DNA from: Chrysophaeum taylorii
Lineage: Eukaryota > Sar > Pelagophyceae > Pelagomonadales > Pelagomonadaceae
DNA length: 64,000 nt
Direction of reading: 5' to 3'
Assembly: GCA_029834535.1 (NCBI GenBank)
Contig: JAQMWT010000316.1
Coordinates: forward strand, 124,001-188,000
Shown: in pieces, positions 30,887 through 42,084 of the stretch
Layout of the letters: each line of letters opens with the position of its first letter
How positions within the stretch are numbered: the first letter of the stretch is position 1
Made by a program: the position numbers and the translations under genes
Notes under the pieces: generated by a model
What the model was told of the DNA's origin: nothing
Databases searched by the model: none
What the model saw: the letters and a program-made list of their open reading frames with translations, nothing else

Positions 30887-33735
30887 ATTATCGTCTCGCT
30901 GGAGATCGGAGACTTATTATTTTTTCAAACCCAACGGCCACTCAACGTCGCACTCAGACCACAAAAGCCCCCACCCAAAAAGGGTGGCTGGCAAGCGCCA
31001 GACGCCTAACGAAACCCAAGGCGGCCGCCGTTGCCGATGTCGACGACAACGGTGACGGCCCTGCTGACGCTGACTCGGTCGACCAGCTCAACTGGAGCCG
31101 GCATTCCGACGTTCGCTTTACGTCCTCCGACTCGACGACGGCGCGGCTCCTTTGCTCTTGCGGCGGCGGCGACTTTTCCCTCCCCAAGAGCATCCCACGT
31201 GCCGAGCAACTATTGCTGTGGTTTCTGTCGTCGTGCCGTAGTCCGTCGAAGCTCGTCTAGCTCGGAGTACTTACTGCTCTGGGCCGTACGCGTGGTACCC
31301 TGGATCGCGTCGGCGACCTCGCTCGCGGTGTGTCTGGCATGCGCCTGGCAAAAAGAAGACAACTTTTCGCGTTGCCCCGTTTGTAACCTCGAGAACTTTG
31401 AGCGATCGATGATTTTCTCGGGTTACTTGTCGTCAGACGCATGTTTATCGTTGCAGTTCGGAAGATGCTCCGCTCGTTCTGTGCCGCGCTCGGCCATTGG
31501 GTTCCGTCGTGTTGACGGAAATATGGGGTTGCGGATGTTAGCGGGGACGACGACGACGAAGCGTCGGCGGCAATACGGCACGCTGCACGAGAAGTACGAC
31601 GACCCACCCACTACTCGAAGTGGAGGAGTGGTTCGAGCTCCGCGGCGCGAGTGGAGACGAGAAGGGTCTCCTATCAAAACTATGTCCGTTCGACAGGTAC
31701 ATACCTCGTCGCTGCGACTGGTCAGGCCCTCGACGCCTTGAATGTTGCGAATTTGCAATTGACTACCGCACAGTGGGAAAGGCTGCTGCGCGGTCTGCAT
31801 GGAGCGCAAAGCATAGTTCAGGGCGCGAACGCGTGGAGGCGCTTCTGATGACGGACGAGCGGAGGGCTACTTTGGAGTGCGACGGGACGATTCGATTTTG
31901 TCCGGAGCCTGGGCAGCGTGTTTTCGGCGAATGTGACTTTTTAGTTGCATGCAGGGTCAGGGTGTTGTTGTCCTGGATATACTACGGCCAAGGATTGAGA
32001 TCGTTACCACGCTGCGCTCAGCAAAGATACGTGCAGTGGCACCTGCGTCGCGTGTAGCAACAGCGCCAGTGCTCGTTTTATTCGACTGTGACAGCCTTGT
32101 CTGCCGCACTTTCTTTCCTCAGGTATGCGCCGTGGTTTCACCCCAGCTAAGTAATGTCGCCTTTGTTGCGGTTCCTCGAGAGAAGCGGCAGGCAACCAAG
32201 CAGCTCAAATCGCTTGTTAAGGTGTCGCGCGAAACGTCACCTGCGCCGCATAGAGGCGCGCTCATAATCTAAGCCCACTAAAACGCCACTTGGAGGCTCT
32301 TAGACGCCTGGCGATTATGTATGAACTCCGCTGCGCCGCAAGCCCACCACAGTTAATGACCAAATTTCCTCAAGCGCCGCTGCGCTTCACGTGACCCGCA
32401 CGAGACCTATCCTCTGCTTTTGGCGCCAGTTTTCTCTGTCGCGGCCCACACACAACCAGTACGCATGTCTACGCGCCTGGCTGTGATGGCCTGCCACTGG
32501 CCTTAAACGGCGAGGAGGGTGGCCTCGTTTCTGCGACAGGAGCGGCTGCTGGATCGAAAGACCAACAACGCCATGGTCCGGGCGGTAACCTTGACACGAT
32601 TCTCGACGCATGGCCTGATGTCTGGTAAAGCATTGGGCAATCTGATGGCACGCGATTTTGCACTCACACGACGCGGGCCGTTTCGGTTTGCCTCAATTGA
32701 TCCCATCAACCTCAGCGGTGCGGAGTGCGTTGAGTCTTGGATTGGCGACGTACCCTTTGCCTCGGGTGACGATGTCCAGCCACTTGACGATGGTCATTAA
32801 AGACGCGCGCACCAATGTATGATCCATAATAATGATCCTCATGTTACGCAGGGCTTTCGGTGCCCATACTCTCGCCTTGTTGCGGTGAGCCTGATTCGCC
32901 AAGACGAGTACGTCTTACGCAACGCCGCGCGTCGCCTCGAAAAAGAGCTCGTTGTCCCGCGCCTGGCCATCGAGACAATGTTGCTGCACATTTCGACCAT
33001 CCTAGCACGAGCCGGCTGCTTCTGCAGTCAAAACAAGGACGCACTTCGCTTCTTGCAGCGGTGCCAGGAGACAAGGTACATCAGCCTGACACCGACAAAA
33101 AAGGCGTTGCGTTGCGCCGAACCGTACAGCCCTCTCCTTGAGCGGCAGGAACCGCTGGAGCGTGTGCTGTCTGAGTATGGCACAGTTTGCTGCCTATATA
33201 TGGCACGTGTTGCCAGCGTTCAACGGGCGACGCTGGGTCTGTCGCGTGGTGTGTTGAGCCGCGCGCTCAATCCCCAACCACGGAATCGCCTGTTGAGGAT
33301 CTTGGAGATGCCATTGCCTAGTTCGCAGAGGCGGCAACGTCTTTGTCAAGATCTTTTTTGCTGCCCTTAACAGGAAGGCGACACCTTACTCTGCACCTTG
33401 TCGCCTTCGCGGACCTTGTCGTCTTCGAACGCTTTTGACTGCTGCTTGGAAACGCCGGGGGCCAACACCATTGTCTTTCTTTCGCTATCTCACGTACACA
33501 TACGAGCCACATCGTCGCCCGGCACATCACCGGCGAATTCACCCTTGTCGGATAGTCACGGAGCTACTTCTCGAGACCGTCGAGGTACCTCTTCGAGGCT
33601 CAAGCCGACGACGCGAACGTTATGATGTCTCCACAGTCCCACAACGTTCTCTCCTGCGCGCAAAGCTGAGTGATGCCCTCACTTGGGGGCTGGTTGAGGG
33701 GGTTTAAGAAGTGCGAAGCACGGAGGGTTATCATT
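30887..33735. other. 2.8-kb gene-poor block
   Basis: Many overlapping frames of 60-240 codons occur on both strands, but none carries a domain, signal peptide or consistent GC-rich codon pattern. A + frame at 31031-31741 is Ser/Arg-rich without domain evidence. Repetitive or ancient mobile DNA is possible. No tRNA was found by eye. Confidence 0.45.
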
Positions 33736-34380
33736 ATGGATGAGTCAACGAGCCAACTCGTCTGGCTTCTAAGACAGCAGGTCCAGCGCCTCCACGGGCG
33801 GCTCGCCGTGGTGGAATCGAGATACCGCGCCGAGCGCGCCGAACGACTCGAGGTCGAGCGCGAGTTGGAAGAGACGCGGAAAGAGCTCGAGGTCGCTGTC
33901 GCGGGCCGCGAGACAGTCGTTGACCCAAGCTGTGCCCGTCGCCTCGTAGAGGAGGCTGTCGGGAAGGCGGCCGCCGCAACGCGCGAGTGTGCCGATCTCC
34001 GTGCCCAGCTCCGAGAGGCCCTCGCTGACAAGGCCGACGCCGAGGCGGCGGAGCGCGACGCGACATCTCTTCGGCGAGCGCTCCATAACCTCTCGGCCTC
34101 GTTCGAGGAGCAGGAGCGCCAGCTCAGAGCCTCCCTTGCCGAGTCTGACGCTGACCTCCAGCGCCAGCGCCAGACCAGGATCAAGTGCACCGACCACACC
34201 CAGCGTTTGGCGGAGACGCTCCGGGAGCTCATGATCACGCTCGCCGACGAGCCCCATTCCCAAGACGGCGCCGACGATGACCACGACGGCCGTCTCGCGG
34301 ACGACGCGGACATGCAAGACCAGCCGCTTCACCACCACCACCACGACGACGACGAGGAGGAGGAGCACAAACACGACTGA
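33736..34380 (+). CDS. Small coiled-coil protein
   Basis: From the ATG at 33736 this is 214 residues; an in-frame ATG at 33673 would add 21 residues. Almost the whole length (about 5-190) is predicted coiled coil by eye: Leu/Ala heptads with Arg/Glu, for example LHGRLAVVESRYRAERAERLE. The tail is His/Asp/Glu-rich. There is no family match. Its codons are GC-rich like the housekeeping genes, which supports a real gene although it lies in a repeat-rich block. The 257-bp MITE lies about 170 bp downstream. Confidence 0.55.
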   Translation: MDESTSQLVWLLRQQVQRLHGRLAVVESRYRAERAERLEVERELEETRKELEVAVAGRETVVDPSCARRLVEEAVGKAAAATRECADLRAQLREALADKADAEAAERDATSLRRALHNLSASFEEQERQLRASLAESDADLQRQRQTRIKCTDHTQRLAETLRELMITLADEPHSQDGADDDHDGRLADDADMQDQPLHHHHHDDDEEEEHKHD

Positions 34381-34539
34381 TCCTGTACGACGGCTGGCCG
34401 AAGGGCGAGCATTAAATTGTGTTACTATGATCACAACGCCCAGCGAGGCCCCGTTTGTCTTTAAATGTCGACTGCTAAGAGGTGTGTGTGTGGGGGGGGG
34501 GCATGAAGGATGGATGTGGGTGGCCTTCTTGTTGTTATA

Positions 34540-34814
34540 AGTAACAATAGGGTCGGATAAGAAAGTTCGTACGAGCCGTTAACTATGTTTCAGTTTGCAC
34601 TAAGACATACTCAACGGATCGCTGAGCTATGTTCATTTGTACTCAAGCAGTATGTGCCGCCACGCCGCGAGATCGTCGCGATGGAACTAGTCCCCATAGT
34701 GAAGTCGGCATCCTTTCGTCCCCTCACGCAAAAAAAGGAAAAAGCCCACGCGTTGTAGGACCCGTCGTTGCGGCGCGGGCTAGTCCCGTTTTCTTATTCG
34801 ACCCTAGTAACAAT
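34540..34814. mobile_element. 257-bp MITE with terminal inverted repeats and 9-bp target duplication
   Basis: The element occupies 34549-34805. It starts AGGGTCGGATAAGAAAG and ends CTTATTCGACCCT, so the termini are inverted repeats (about 15 of 17 paired). Both flanks carry AGTAACAAT (34540-34548 and 34806-34814), a perfect 9-bp target duplication, which is typical of Mutator-like transposons. The left 245 bp match 25861-26105 at about 98%. No coding capacity is present, so it needs a transposase supplied in trans. It looks like an internal-deletion derivative of the 1.3-kb element. Confidence 0.9.
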
Positions 34815-34931
34815 TCCGTTGTTGTCGATCGCAATCTCTTGGCACCGAAAGGGTAAGGGTTACCCTCCGCTCATGAGAGGTGGATAAATATAGGATAGGA
34901 TTCTTAAGAAAAGGAGGACAAGGCGCCAAAA

Positions 34932-36041
34932 ATGTGGTGGTGGTGGACGACAACAATTACGACCTTGGTGTTGACGTTGATCCGCGGAAGTCGTGGCGAG
35001 GACTCGGAGTGCCTGGCGTACTGCGGTGTTGCCGATCAGGGATTCGCCAACACGCTTGACGCTTGGAACTGGGTCTACACCTACGCAGAGGCGCATGGGA
35101 AAACGCTCCTGAAAACGGCCGTGATGCCACAGGGGTACGAAAGCAACCAGAATTTTATCAACGTCTTCGGCGCGCCGGAGTGGGACTGCGACGGCAAGCT
35201 GTGGCGCAAGGGCGAGATACTCCCCGGGGTTCGGGCTGTTAAGCCGCGGACGGACGCGACGAGACCGATACGCGTCCGTACGGCAAGGTGCAAGGAGGAC
35301 GTCGATGTTCGAGACGTCGAGCTCGAAATCGTCGAGGAAACGACTGCGTACACAACGAATCCGTGTGCGTCGATTCTTCAAATCACCGACTGCTTCGCGT
35401 TTGGCGAATACGCGAATACGGCTGACTTTTGGCGCGATAGATATCACAACGCGGACGAATTCCACCACGACGGGATAACCTGGTCCAAGCGGGCGGCGCT
35501 GAGGGTCGTCATTGACTACCGCATCGGGGAAGTCGATACGGGCGGCAAGAAGGATCAACGTACGAAGCCGTCCGACGTCGACGCCGCGATCGACGTCCTT
35601 ATCCAAGGCGCTGCCGGGTGGTGGATGGACTTTGTCATCGCGACTGATTCGCCGGCACATGCCGATGTGAAAAGAATCTATCACCGTTTGCTTGATTCGT
35701 CGTTGAAAGTACTCGTGCCCGTGGTCACGAACGCGCGCAACGACTTTGACAAACTCGTCAACGCCGACATTACCATCTGCGGTGGATCGCAGTTCTGTCG
35801 CCTCGCAGCGACTTTGTCACGAAATGTTGCGCTCGCAACCAATATGACACCTCTCAAAACCTTTGGCGACATTTCGCGCTTCGAGAACGTCCTTCTCTAC
35901 TACTCGTACGAAGCCGACGTCGATAAAGAGTCCAAAGCGGCCTTCAACGAAAAAACTGCGCTCGATCTCCATGATTTGCTGCAAGACAAGTTCGGCAACT
36001 CCCAGTTTCTCGTTTACGCGCCGCCGACGACAACAACGTGA
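34932..36041 (+). CDS. Secreted protein, unrecognised, possibly glycosyltransferase-like
   Basis: This 369-residue protein starts MWWWW followed by a hydrophobic signal peptide (about 1-22). The mature part has scattered Cys pairs and three loosely ordered segments: a KRAALRVVIDYRIGEVD strand-like block at mid-length, a DFVIATDSPAHADVKRIY block, and DITICGGSQFCRLAATLSRNVALA near the C-terminus. The last two recall the donor-binding half of fucosyltransferase-type GT-B enzymes, but no diagnostic motif (such as HxRxGD) is present, so the function is left open. It may be a cell-wall or extracellular enzyme. Confidence 0.6.
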   Translation: MWWWWTTTITTLVLTLIRGSRGEDSECLAYCGVADQGFANTLDAWNWVYTYAEAHGKTLLKTAVMPQGYESNQNFINVFGAPEWDCDGKLWRKGEILPGVRAVKPRTDATRPIRVRTARCKEDVDVRDVELEIVEETTAYTTNPCASILQITDCFAFGEYANTADFWRDRYHNADEFHHDGITWSKRAALRVVIDYRIGEVDTGGKKDQRTKPSDVDAAIDVLIQGAAGWWMDFVIATDSPAHADVKRIYHRLLDSSLKVLVPVVTNARNDFDKLVNADITICGGSQFCRLAATLSRNVALATNMTPLKTFGDISRFENVLLYYSYEADVDKESKAAFNEKTALDLHDLLQDKFGNSQFLVYAPPTTTT

Positions 36042-37061
36042 TTGTTGTTCTGGGGCTCTCCCAATGAAAAACTCTTTGAGCGAGTTCGAGAAGCTGAATG
36101 ACCCCCCAGTGACCATCTGCCTGACTGACTAACCGACTCACCACGTGGTTTGGTTTTGTTTTGTTTTGATTTAATATGATATGATCGAGGGGCTTCGTGG
36201 TTGAGGTCCATCACTGCGGTTCTTCTTCTTCTTCTTCTTCTTCTTCTTCTTCTTCTTCTTCTTCTTGGGGGTCACTTGATCACCAACATTCGTAGCTTGC
36301 CGCGGATTTGATTTGATTTGAAATCTCCTGCCCCCCTCCTCCCGCGTGATCTTTCCAAGTTGAGTACCGTGATTTTCAACCCCACGGTCACGTAACCAAA
36401 CGGGGTCCGATAATGGCACCGTCCTGTCGTTTACACGCCCTTCGGGTCGGGTCGGGTGTCTCGAAAGTCGGTGTCGAAGGCGGTGGCTTGATCCATTATT
36501 CTCATCAGCGCGCCGCTACTTTTTGTTGTGGCGGTCGTGGTAGGCGATGGCAACTTCGACAAAATGGTGCATCTTATAATCACGAATGAATGCGGGACGT
36601 GGAGCTACGGGGTGTTAAAGTGGAGTGCGGTGTGCGTCGAGCCGATTCAGAGTGGTTTGTTTCGGGCGCTTTCGAGGACGAAGATCAAGCGACTGCCATC
36701 TTGTTAAGTCAGCCCGCGTGTCGCACGAACGAGGGAGCGTGCATCAAAAAACAATGTGACCATCAAAATTACAGTAATAAGGGCGGCGGTGTTATGGTTT
36801 TGTTAAATTGGGTGGTTTAGTCGCAACATTTAATGGAAGACGACGACGGTGGAGCTGAAACAACGAGACAAACACTCTCGAGTCTTGCGTCCTGCAGTTA
36901 CTGGCGGTCTTGGACGCAGCTCTTCAGCGAAAATTTATCCGAGATTCAATCTCAGTTTGGCGAGGCCAGGATCATAATTGTCAGTCAATGGCGCAACAAC
37001 GGGGAGAGAACATCGAAAACGCGAGATACCCTCGTCGTCGTCGTCGTCGTCGTCAATTATC
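36042..37061. other. Intergenic with (TTC)n
   Basis: A TTC run lies at about 36221-36266. TTTTG and ATTTG short repeats occur at about 36150-36172 and 36308-36321. No gene or RNA is supported. Confidence 0.6.
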
Positions 37062-37616
37062 TCAGCCGCTACCGGAGGCAATAGTCTCGGCGTCGTCGTT
37101 TTCCACGTCGTCTTCGCCATTTTTTTCGAGGACGTCGTCGTCGTCGTCTTCCTCATCGTCTTCTTGATCGTGCTGGAAGAGCTCGAGGTGCTCGAGGAGC
37201 TTGTTCAAGTCGACTTGGCTAAGCTCGTCGCTCGAGTTTTCGTCGACGAAGGTGAAGTGAGAAAGATACGTGTGCAAATCTGGCGTTTCTACGACGCCGT
37301 ACTCAGTTTTGAGGACGTTAAGGAGCTTGGATACCGGGAGCTTGGGGGCGTCGACTTCGCCGGAGCAGCTGTCCACGAGGCTCGCCCAGAGATCGCCGAC
37401 GGTTTCGAGACCTTTCTTTTCGGCAGTGGTGATGAGGTCTTGGCGAAGTGCGCGGCCGGCAACGAGCGCACGATGTTCCTCTTCCGATCCGGGCCAGAGC
37501 AGGAGCTTCCACAAAAGTTCTCCGACGTCGACGCGGTCGTCATCCTCGGAAGCAAAGCAGCGTACGAAGGCAACGAGCTCTGGTTCACGGGGGGCGTTGT
37601 CTTCGTCGTCATCAGG

Positions 37617-37656
<40 letters not shown>

Positions 37657-38852
37657 GGGCCCCTGACAGTCGGATCGGCCAAGTCGATGTCCAGCGTGCG
37701 GCAGACACCGGCGAGCTCGTCTACGGTCATCTTCTTGGGGTGACCGTCGTCGTTTGCAAAGAGCGCGCACAAGGCCTCCTTAGTGGTGATGCCTTTCTTT
37801 TGCGCGCCGTCGCAGAGGCGATTGCGTAGTGTCTCGGCCATGGCGTTCCAGTGCTCCTGCTCGACGACGCCCGGCCACAAGCGGAGGTCGTGGAGGAGGT
37901 GCGCGGCGTCTACCGTGCCGTCGTCGTTGGTGTAGACGTTAGCGACGAGCGCGGCCGTCGGGCCCGCCTCGTCCGAAAGTTCTGGTGCGGGGTCGATAAA
38001 AACTACAGCCTTCCAGAATTCATCTGCCTCGACGCTCTCCCATTTGTTGTTGTTGTTGTTGTCCTGCGAAACGTCGTCGTCGTCGCCGCCGCCGTCGTGG
38101 ACGTAGGCGACGAGCAGTTTGGCTCGATCGGCGAGCTTAGCCGCGTCGACAAGCTTTTCGTCGGCTGACATGCAGGCCTTGCGGGACGTGATAAAGGCGC
38201 AGAGTTCCTCCTTGGTGTTAATCCCTGCGCGGCTCGCGCCCTGGCAGAGGCGGTCGTTGAGGTTGGCAAGGATCGATTGCTCCTCGGCCTCGGGCGTGAG
38301 CTGGAGGTAGCCGAGCAGGCCCGTCACGTCGGTGAAGGTAATTCCTTTGCTCGTGGTGAGATCGGGGGTAGTTTCGTCGACGACATGAAAGTGGCTGGTG
38401 ATCCAAACGACGCTCGGCTCGGCCGGGTCTATGCCGAAGGATTCGAGGAGACGTTCGAAATCGGCCGTCGGGACCAATCGGCTCGGGACGTCGGGCCCGA
38501 GGTCGCGCTCGACCGCATTGGCAAGGAATGTCTCGAGTAAGTCGGCCTTGGACTCGACGCCCGCGTCCTCGGCCCCGCGCATGATCGCGTCGCGAAAGGC
38601 GTACACTTTCTCGACGTCCTTCTGGTCGCTCCGCGAGTCGTCGTTCGAGCCGTCGCGCGCGTCCTTTGGATGCACCTCCGCCTCGACGACCGCCCCTTTC
38701 TTTCGACGTGGCTCGATGATCATCGAGACGGACGAGGATGTCGTCGCCGGCGGAGGGGGAGGGACGGCGCTCGACGCCTCCAAGACTTTGCTCCTCTCGT
38801 ACGTGATGCCGCCGGCACCAACAACATCTTGGGGCGGGGGGGGCAGCTGCAT
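37062..38852 (-). CDS. Acidic protein with four internal helical repeats
   Basis: This 596-residue protein is not recognised as a family. It contains four related modules of about 110-140 residues. Each starts with a helix of the type LNDRLCQGASRAGINTKEEL, TLRNRLCDGAQKKGITTKEAL, ALRQDLITTAEKKGLETV or RDAIMRGAEDAGVESKADL. Each continues through a short segment with an Asp/Val-rich turn to a DLxxLLxxL helix. Module ends such as VDENSSDELSQVDLNKLL resemble EF-hand-like acidic loops, so a calcium-binding role is possible but unproven. Poly-Asp and poly-Asn tracts separate the modules. The C-terminus is strongly acidic. The start is the first ATG. Confidence 0.65.
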
Positions 38853-39077
38853 CGTAACACACCGAGGTGGTTGGCGACCAGTGCGGCGGTGTTGCGGGTA
38901 GGTGTGGACGACTCACTAAGTTCGGCACGACAGGGCCTGCGCGCGCTACGGCCCTGTTGAGAGACGTTGGTCGATAGGAAAACTCTCTTAGAAGAGGAAA
39001 GTCTAGGTTGCAGTTATGTAAAGCCGTTGATGCAAGCGATCCTTTAATAAACGGTCATCAAGGTGATAGCGACGACG

Positions 39078-39776
39078 ATGGTCTTCTTCTTCTTCTTCTT
39101 CTTCAAAATCTTCGGGGCGACTATCTACTTTGTGGCCAGGACGTCGGCGTTCGTGTTGGTCCGGGACGTCGTCGTCCCGGCAACAACCCGCCTCGACGCC
39201 AAATACTACAACCAGGCCGGCGAGCCCATCAAACCCGCCCTGTCCGCGTACCTGCACTTCTGTGCGGACGCTCGACCGCGAGCGACGGCCGCCGTCAAGG
39301 AAGAGATGGGCGCGAGCTTCCAGCCCAAGATGGTCATGGTCAGGCTCGGGCAGATGTGGAAGAGCGTTGACTCCCAGACGGCGGCGCTCTATAAGTCCCG
39401 GGCGGACGGCGACAAGGAGCGCTATCAAGCGCAACTCGTCGCCGCAGGAATCTCGCCCATAGCAGCGAAAAAGAAGAAGAAGAAGACGATGACGCGCGCC
39501 CGGTCGGGGTACCTTCTCTATTGCAATGACCGACGCCCAGCCCTCACCGCCGACTTGAGGCGCGCGATGGGAGCCGACTTCAAGGCAACTCAGGCGAGAC
39601 CCGTTCGCATCGCTCTCGGACGGACGTCGCCGCAGGTTATGAAGCAACTTGGTGCCGAATGGAAGACCCTCGACCCAGCGCGCAAGGCTTGGTACAACTC
39701 CGAGTCTGCCAAGGAGGCCGAAATGCTCAAAGCGACCAAGGCCAAAGAAGAGGCGCCGCAGGTCCCCGTCCTCTGA
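39078..39776 (+). CDS. Protein with two HMG boxes
   Basis: This 232-residue protein has two HMG-box domains of the type that bends DNA in chromatin: residues of about 52-120 (PALSAYLHFCADARPR, then LGQMWKSVDSQTAALYKSRADGDKERY) and about 142-216 (ARSGYLLYCNDRRPAL, then LGAEWKTLDPARKAWYNSESAKEAE), with a poly-Lys linker between. In canonical boxes the first helix starts PKxPxxAYxxF; here that is present in variant form. The N-terminal 40 residues are hydrophobic and Phe-rich, which is odd for a nuclear protein. The true start may lie in an upstream exon that cannot be resolved. Confidence 0.78.
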   Translation: MVFFFFFFFKIFGATIYFVARTSAFVLVRDVVVPATTRLDAKYYNQAGEPIKPALSAYLHFCADARPRATAAVKEEMGASFQPKMVMVRLGQMWKSVDSQTAALYKSRADGDKERYQAQLVAAGISPIAAKKKKKKTMTRARSGYLLYCNDRRPALTADLRRAMGADFKATQARPVRIALGRTSPQVMKQLGAEWKTLDPARKAWYNSESAKEAEMLKATKAKEEAPQVPVL

Positions 39777-40637
39777 GGCGCCGCATTTTGGTTGGTGTGA
39801 CCCCGCCCGCTCTACCTACGATAGACCGAGCGCGATCCGACCATGATGTCTCGCTCCGCCCCTTTATGGTATCTATCCCATGGACATACATAGTCCGCGC
39901 AATGCCACGCGTCTCCCTCTCGGCAGTGCGACACGCTTCTCTTGCAGTGCGCTATAGCGAGGTTGTGCTCCTCTTTTACGCAGTTCGTAAATCTATGATG
40001 TCCCCGGCGGCGGGTCGAAAAAAAAGAAAGCACCACCCACAGCTGTGCTGATAACGAAGAAGAAGAAGAAGAAGAATGTTGCGCGTTTCCTGGACTTTCC
40101 GTTGACCGTTAAAAATCTGACGTGGCAAGCGAGAATCTTTTTTTTTTTTTTTCCTTTCGCTGACGCTGAGTTTTTTGAAAGTCGGTTATCATTAGATTTT
40201 TTTCCGAGGGCGAGTCTTTTAAAAAAGGCCACTGCTGCATGCAGGGTGCTGACGCTGGGTTTGTTTGAAAAAGCCGACGACTGCTAATTATATTATGAGG
40301 GGTCGTTCAGAAAACAAAACTGACATTATTATTTGTAAAACACTGATGATGATGATGATGATGATGATGATGACTTGGGTATTGCAAAAAAGTTGCTCGC
40401 TAATATCGCGCGGCCGCGCGATTTGGATCTCGGCACCTTTATGTAGTAAATAAAAGGCTCAAGAGAGCATCAGATGCTTTGGCACAGCGAGGAGAATCGG
40501 CGGCGGCGGCGGCGGGGATTACTCTAGGGTGTACAGAGGAAGTGGCGTTCCAGAGGAGGTGACGTCGTCGGGGTGTTCTGTTCTTTTTTGTTCTGTCCGA
40601 CCGAGTTAGTTGTATTATTATTATTAAAACACTATTT
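39777..40637. other. Intergenic, homopolymers and (ATG)n
   Basis: T-rich runs lie at about 40138-40152 and an ATG/GAT repeat at about 40346-40372. No gene is supported. Confidence 0.6.
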
Positions 40638-41921
40638 TCACGGCCGGAGGTCGCAGGGTGTCGGTGGTATGGGCTTGTCGTCGTGGTCGAGGGTGGACCA
40701 GAAGGAGAGGGCGAAGGTGTCTTCGTGCGTGGGGGCGTCGACCGCGTGGAGCCAGCGCTTCGGGACGAAGAGGGCTTGGAGGGGCTTGAGGTCAAAGGCG
40801 AAGGCGGGATGGTCGGCGTAGGGGTCGGCGCCGGGGGGCCAGAGGCGCCACCTCTTGGTGCCGAGGATCTGGACGACGACGTTGTGGCGCGGGTCGGCAT
40901 GGGGCGGAGTGGAGGCGTGGCGGCCGACCCAGGCGGCGACGATGGGGTCGTCGTCGCGGTGGAGTTTGATGAGGCCGACGAATGCCTTGAGGTCGGGGAT
41001 CTGGTCGAAGAGGCGGTGTTGTGCCAAATAGCAAGCCCAGGGGGCCGCGATGAGGTGGCCGATCGTGAGGAGGCACTGGGAGTTGGCGTTGTTCTCGACG
41101 GGGACGTAGCGGTGCGCGTAGTCGCCGAGGGCGGTCGCGAGGGACGTCCATCTGGTGGCGGCGGGCCAGGCGTCGAAGGCGACGCCGACGAAGGCGGGGG
41201 TGTGGGGGACCGCCTCGAGGGTGACGACGTCGCACCAGTCGGCCGCCTTGGTCCCGAGGGCCGCATGGACGGCAGTGTTGAGTCGTTTGCGCTTGAGGGT
41301 AATGATCGCGGCGACGTCGAGCGCTCGCTGCGCGAGAGAGTCGCTTCTCGCCCACAAGACGAGGGCGGCCGCCCCGTAGGCCCCCTCGAGGGGCTCGGGC
41401 ACGCTATCCCAGTAGGTGAGGCGGTCGAAGGCTTCGGTCGACCGGAGGACGTGGTAGAGGCGAGAAGCTTCTCGTCTCGCGATTACGGCGTCGCTCACGA
41501 GGGCGACGTCGACGGGCTCGTCGGAGAAGGCGAGCTCCGACCGGACGAGGCTGAGGAAAAAGTGCTCGGCCCACTCGGCCGCCGCGAGCTCGGCCCTGTA
41601 TTCGGCGTCGGCCGCGTCGAGCTCCTGCTGCCACCGACACCGCTCGGCGTCGAGCCTCGCGCGCGCGTCGGCGCGACGAGGATCGTTCGAAATCCAAGAC
41701 GTTTCCACGAGCTCGCGCACCGCCACCCGGTTTACACCCAGATCCCGTAGCACCGCGATCGCCTCGGGCCGCTCGAGCCGCGACAAGGCCCGCCACCGGT
41801 GACCGCGACCCCCCTTGCCCGACGCGATCAGCAGCTCCCTCAAAACGCGTCGCCGAGGCCGGAGTTCCTCCCGGGCGCGCGCGCTCACTTGCTTGTGGTT
41901 GCTGTTGCTGCACCCGAACAT
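40638..41921 (-). CDS. JmjC/cupin-8-type 2-oxoglutarate Fe(II) oxygenase
   Basis: This 427-residue protein has a C-terminal JmjC-like (cupin_8, JMJD5/FIH-type) domain. The iron ligands are readable as H341-A-D343 (in TPPHADPRHN) and H392 (in PKRWLHAVDAP). The double-stranded beta-helix strands NVVVQILGTKRWRLWPP and LQALFVPKRWLHAV surround them. Such enzymes hydroxylate or demethylate proteins using 2-oxoglutarate and O2. The N-terminal half is helical, Arg/Ala-rich and without a recognised domain. ATG 41921 was chosen; the upstream in-frame extension begins only at TTG. The divergent neighbour on + starts 163 bp away. The substrate is unknown. Confidence 0.85.
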   Translation of the reverse strand: MFGCSNSNHKQVSARAREELRPRRRVLRELLIASGKGGRGHRWRALSRLERPEAIAVLRDLGVNRVAVRELVETSWISNDPRRADARARLDAERCRWQQELDAADAEYRAELAAAEWAEHFFLSLVRSELAFSDEPVDVALVSDAVIARREASRLYHVLRSTEAFDRLTYWDSVPEPLEGAYGAAALVLWARSDSLAQRALDVAAIITLKRKRLNTAVHAALGTKAADWCDVVTLEAVPHTPAFVGVAFDAWPAATRWTSLATALGDYAHRYVPVENNANSQCLLTIGHLIAAPWACYLAQHRLFDQIPDLKAFVGLIKLHRDDDPIVAAWVGRHASTPPHADPRHNVVVQILGTKRWRLWPPGADPYADHPAFAFDLKPLQALFVPKRWLHAVDAPTHEDTFALSFWSTLDHDDKPIPPTPCDLRP

Positions 41922-42084
41922 CCTCTCGAAAAACAACGCCTACTCAATGGCTGCTGCCACCACCACCGCCACCACCACCTGGAAACAAAGCAAAGCAAGG
42001 CAAGCGCACCTCCCTTGAGCTTGATACTTGAGACCTCAAGGTCAGGTGCAACCCGAAAATCACCCCCCAACGCGCAACGGCCAC

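Noticed and set aside
29156-31009. 617-codon plus-strand frame antisense to UTP15.
   Set aside because: The UTP15 and POP4 domains are unambiguous on the minus strand. The plus frame is a compositional shadow.
31031-31741. 236-codon plus-strand frame with a C-x2-C.
   Set aside because: Ser/Arg-rich, without a domain, and overlapped by equally good frames on the other strand.
39003-39647. Minus-strand 214-codon acidic frame opposite the HMG-box gene.
   Set aside because: The two HMG boxes on the plus strand are clear. The minus frame is their antisense.
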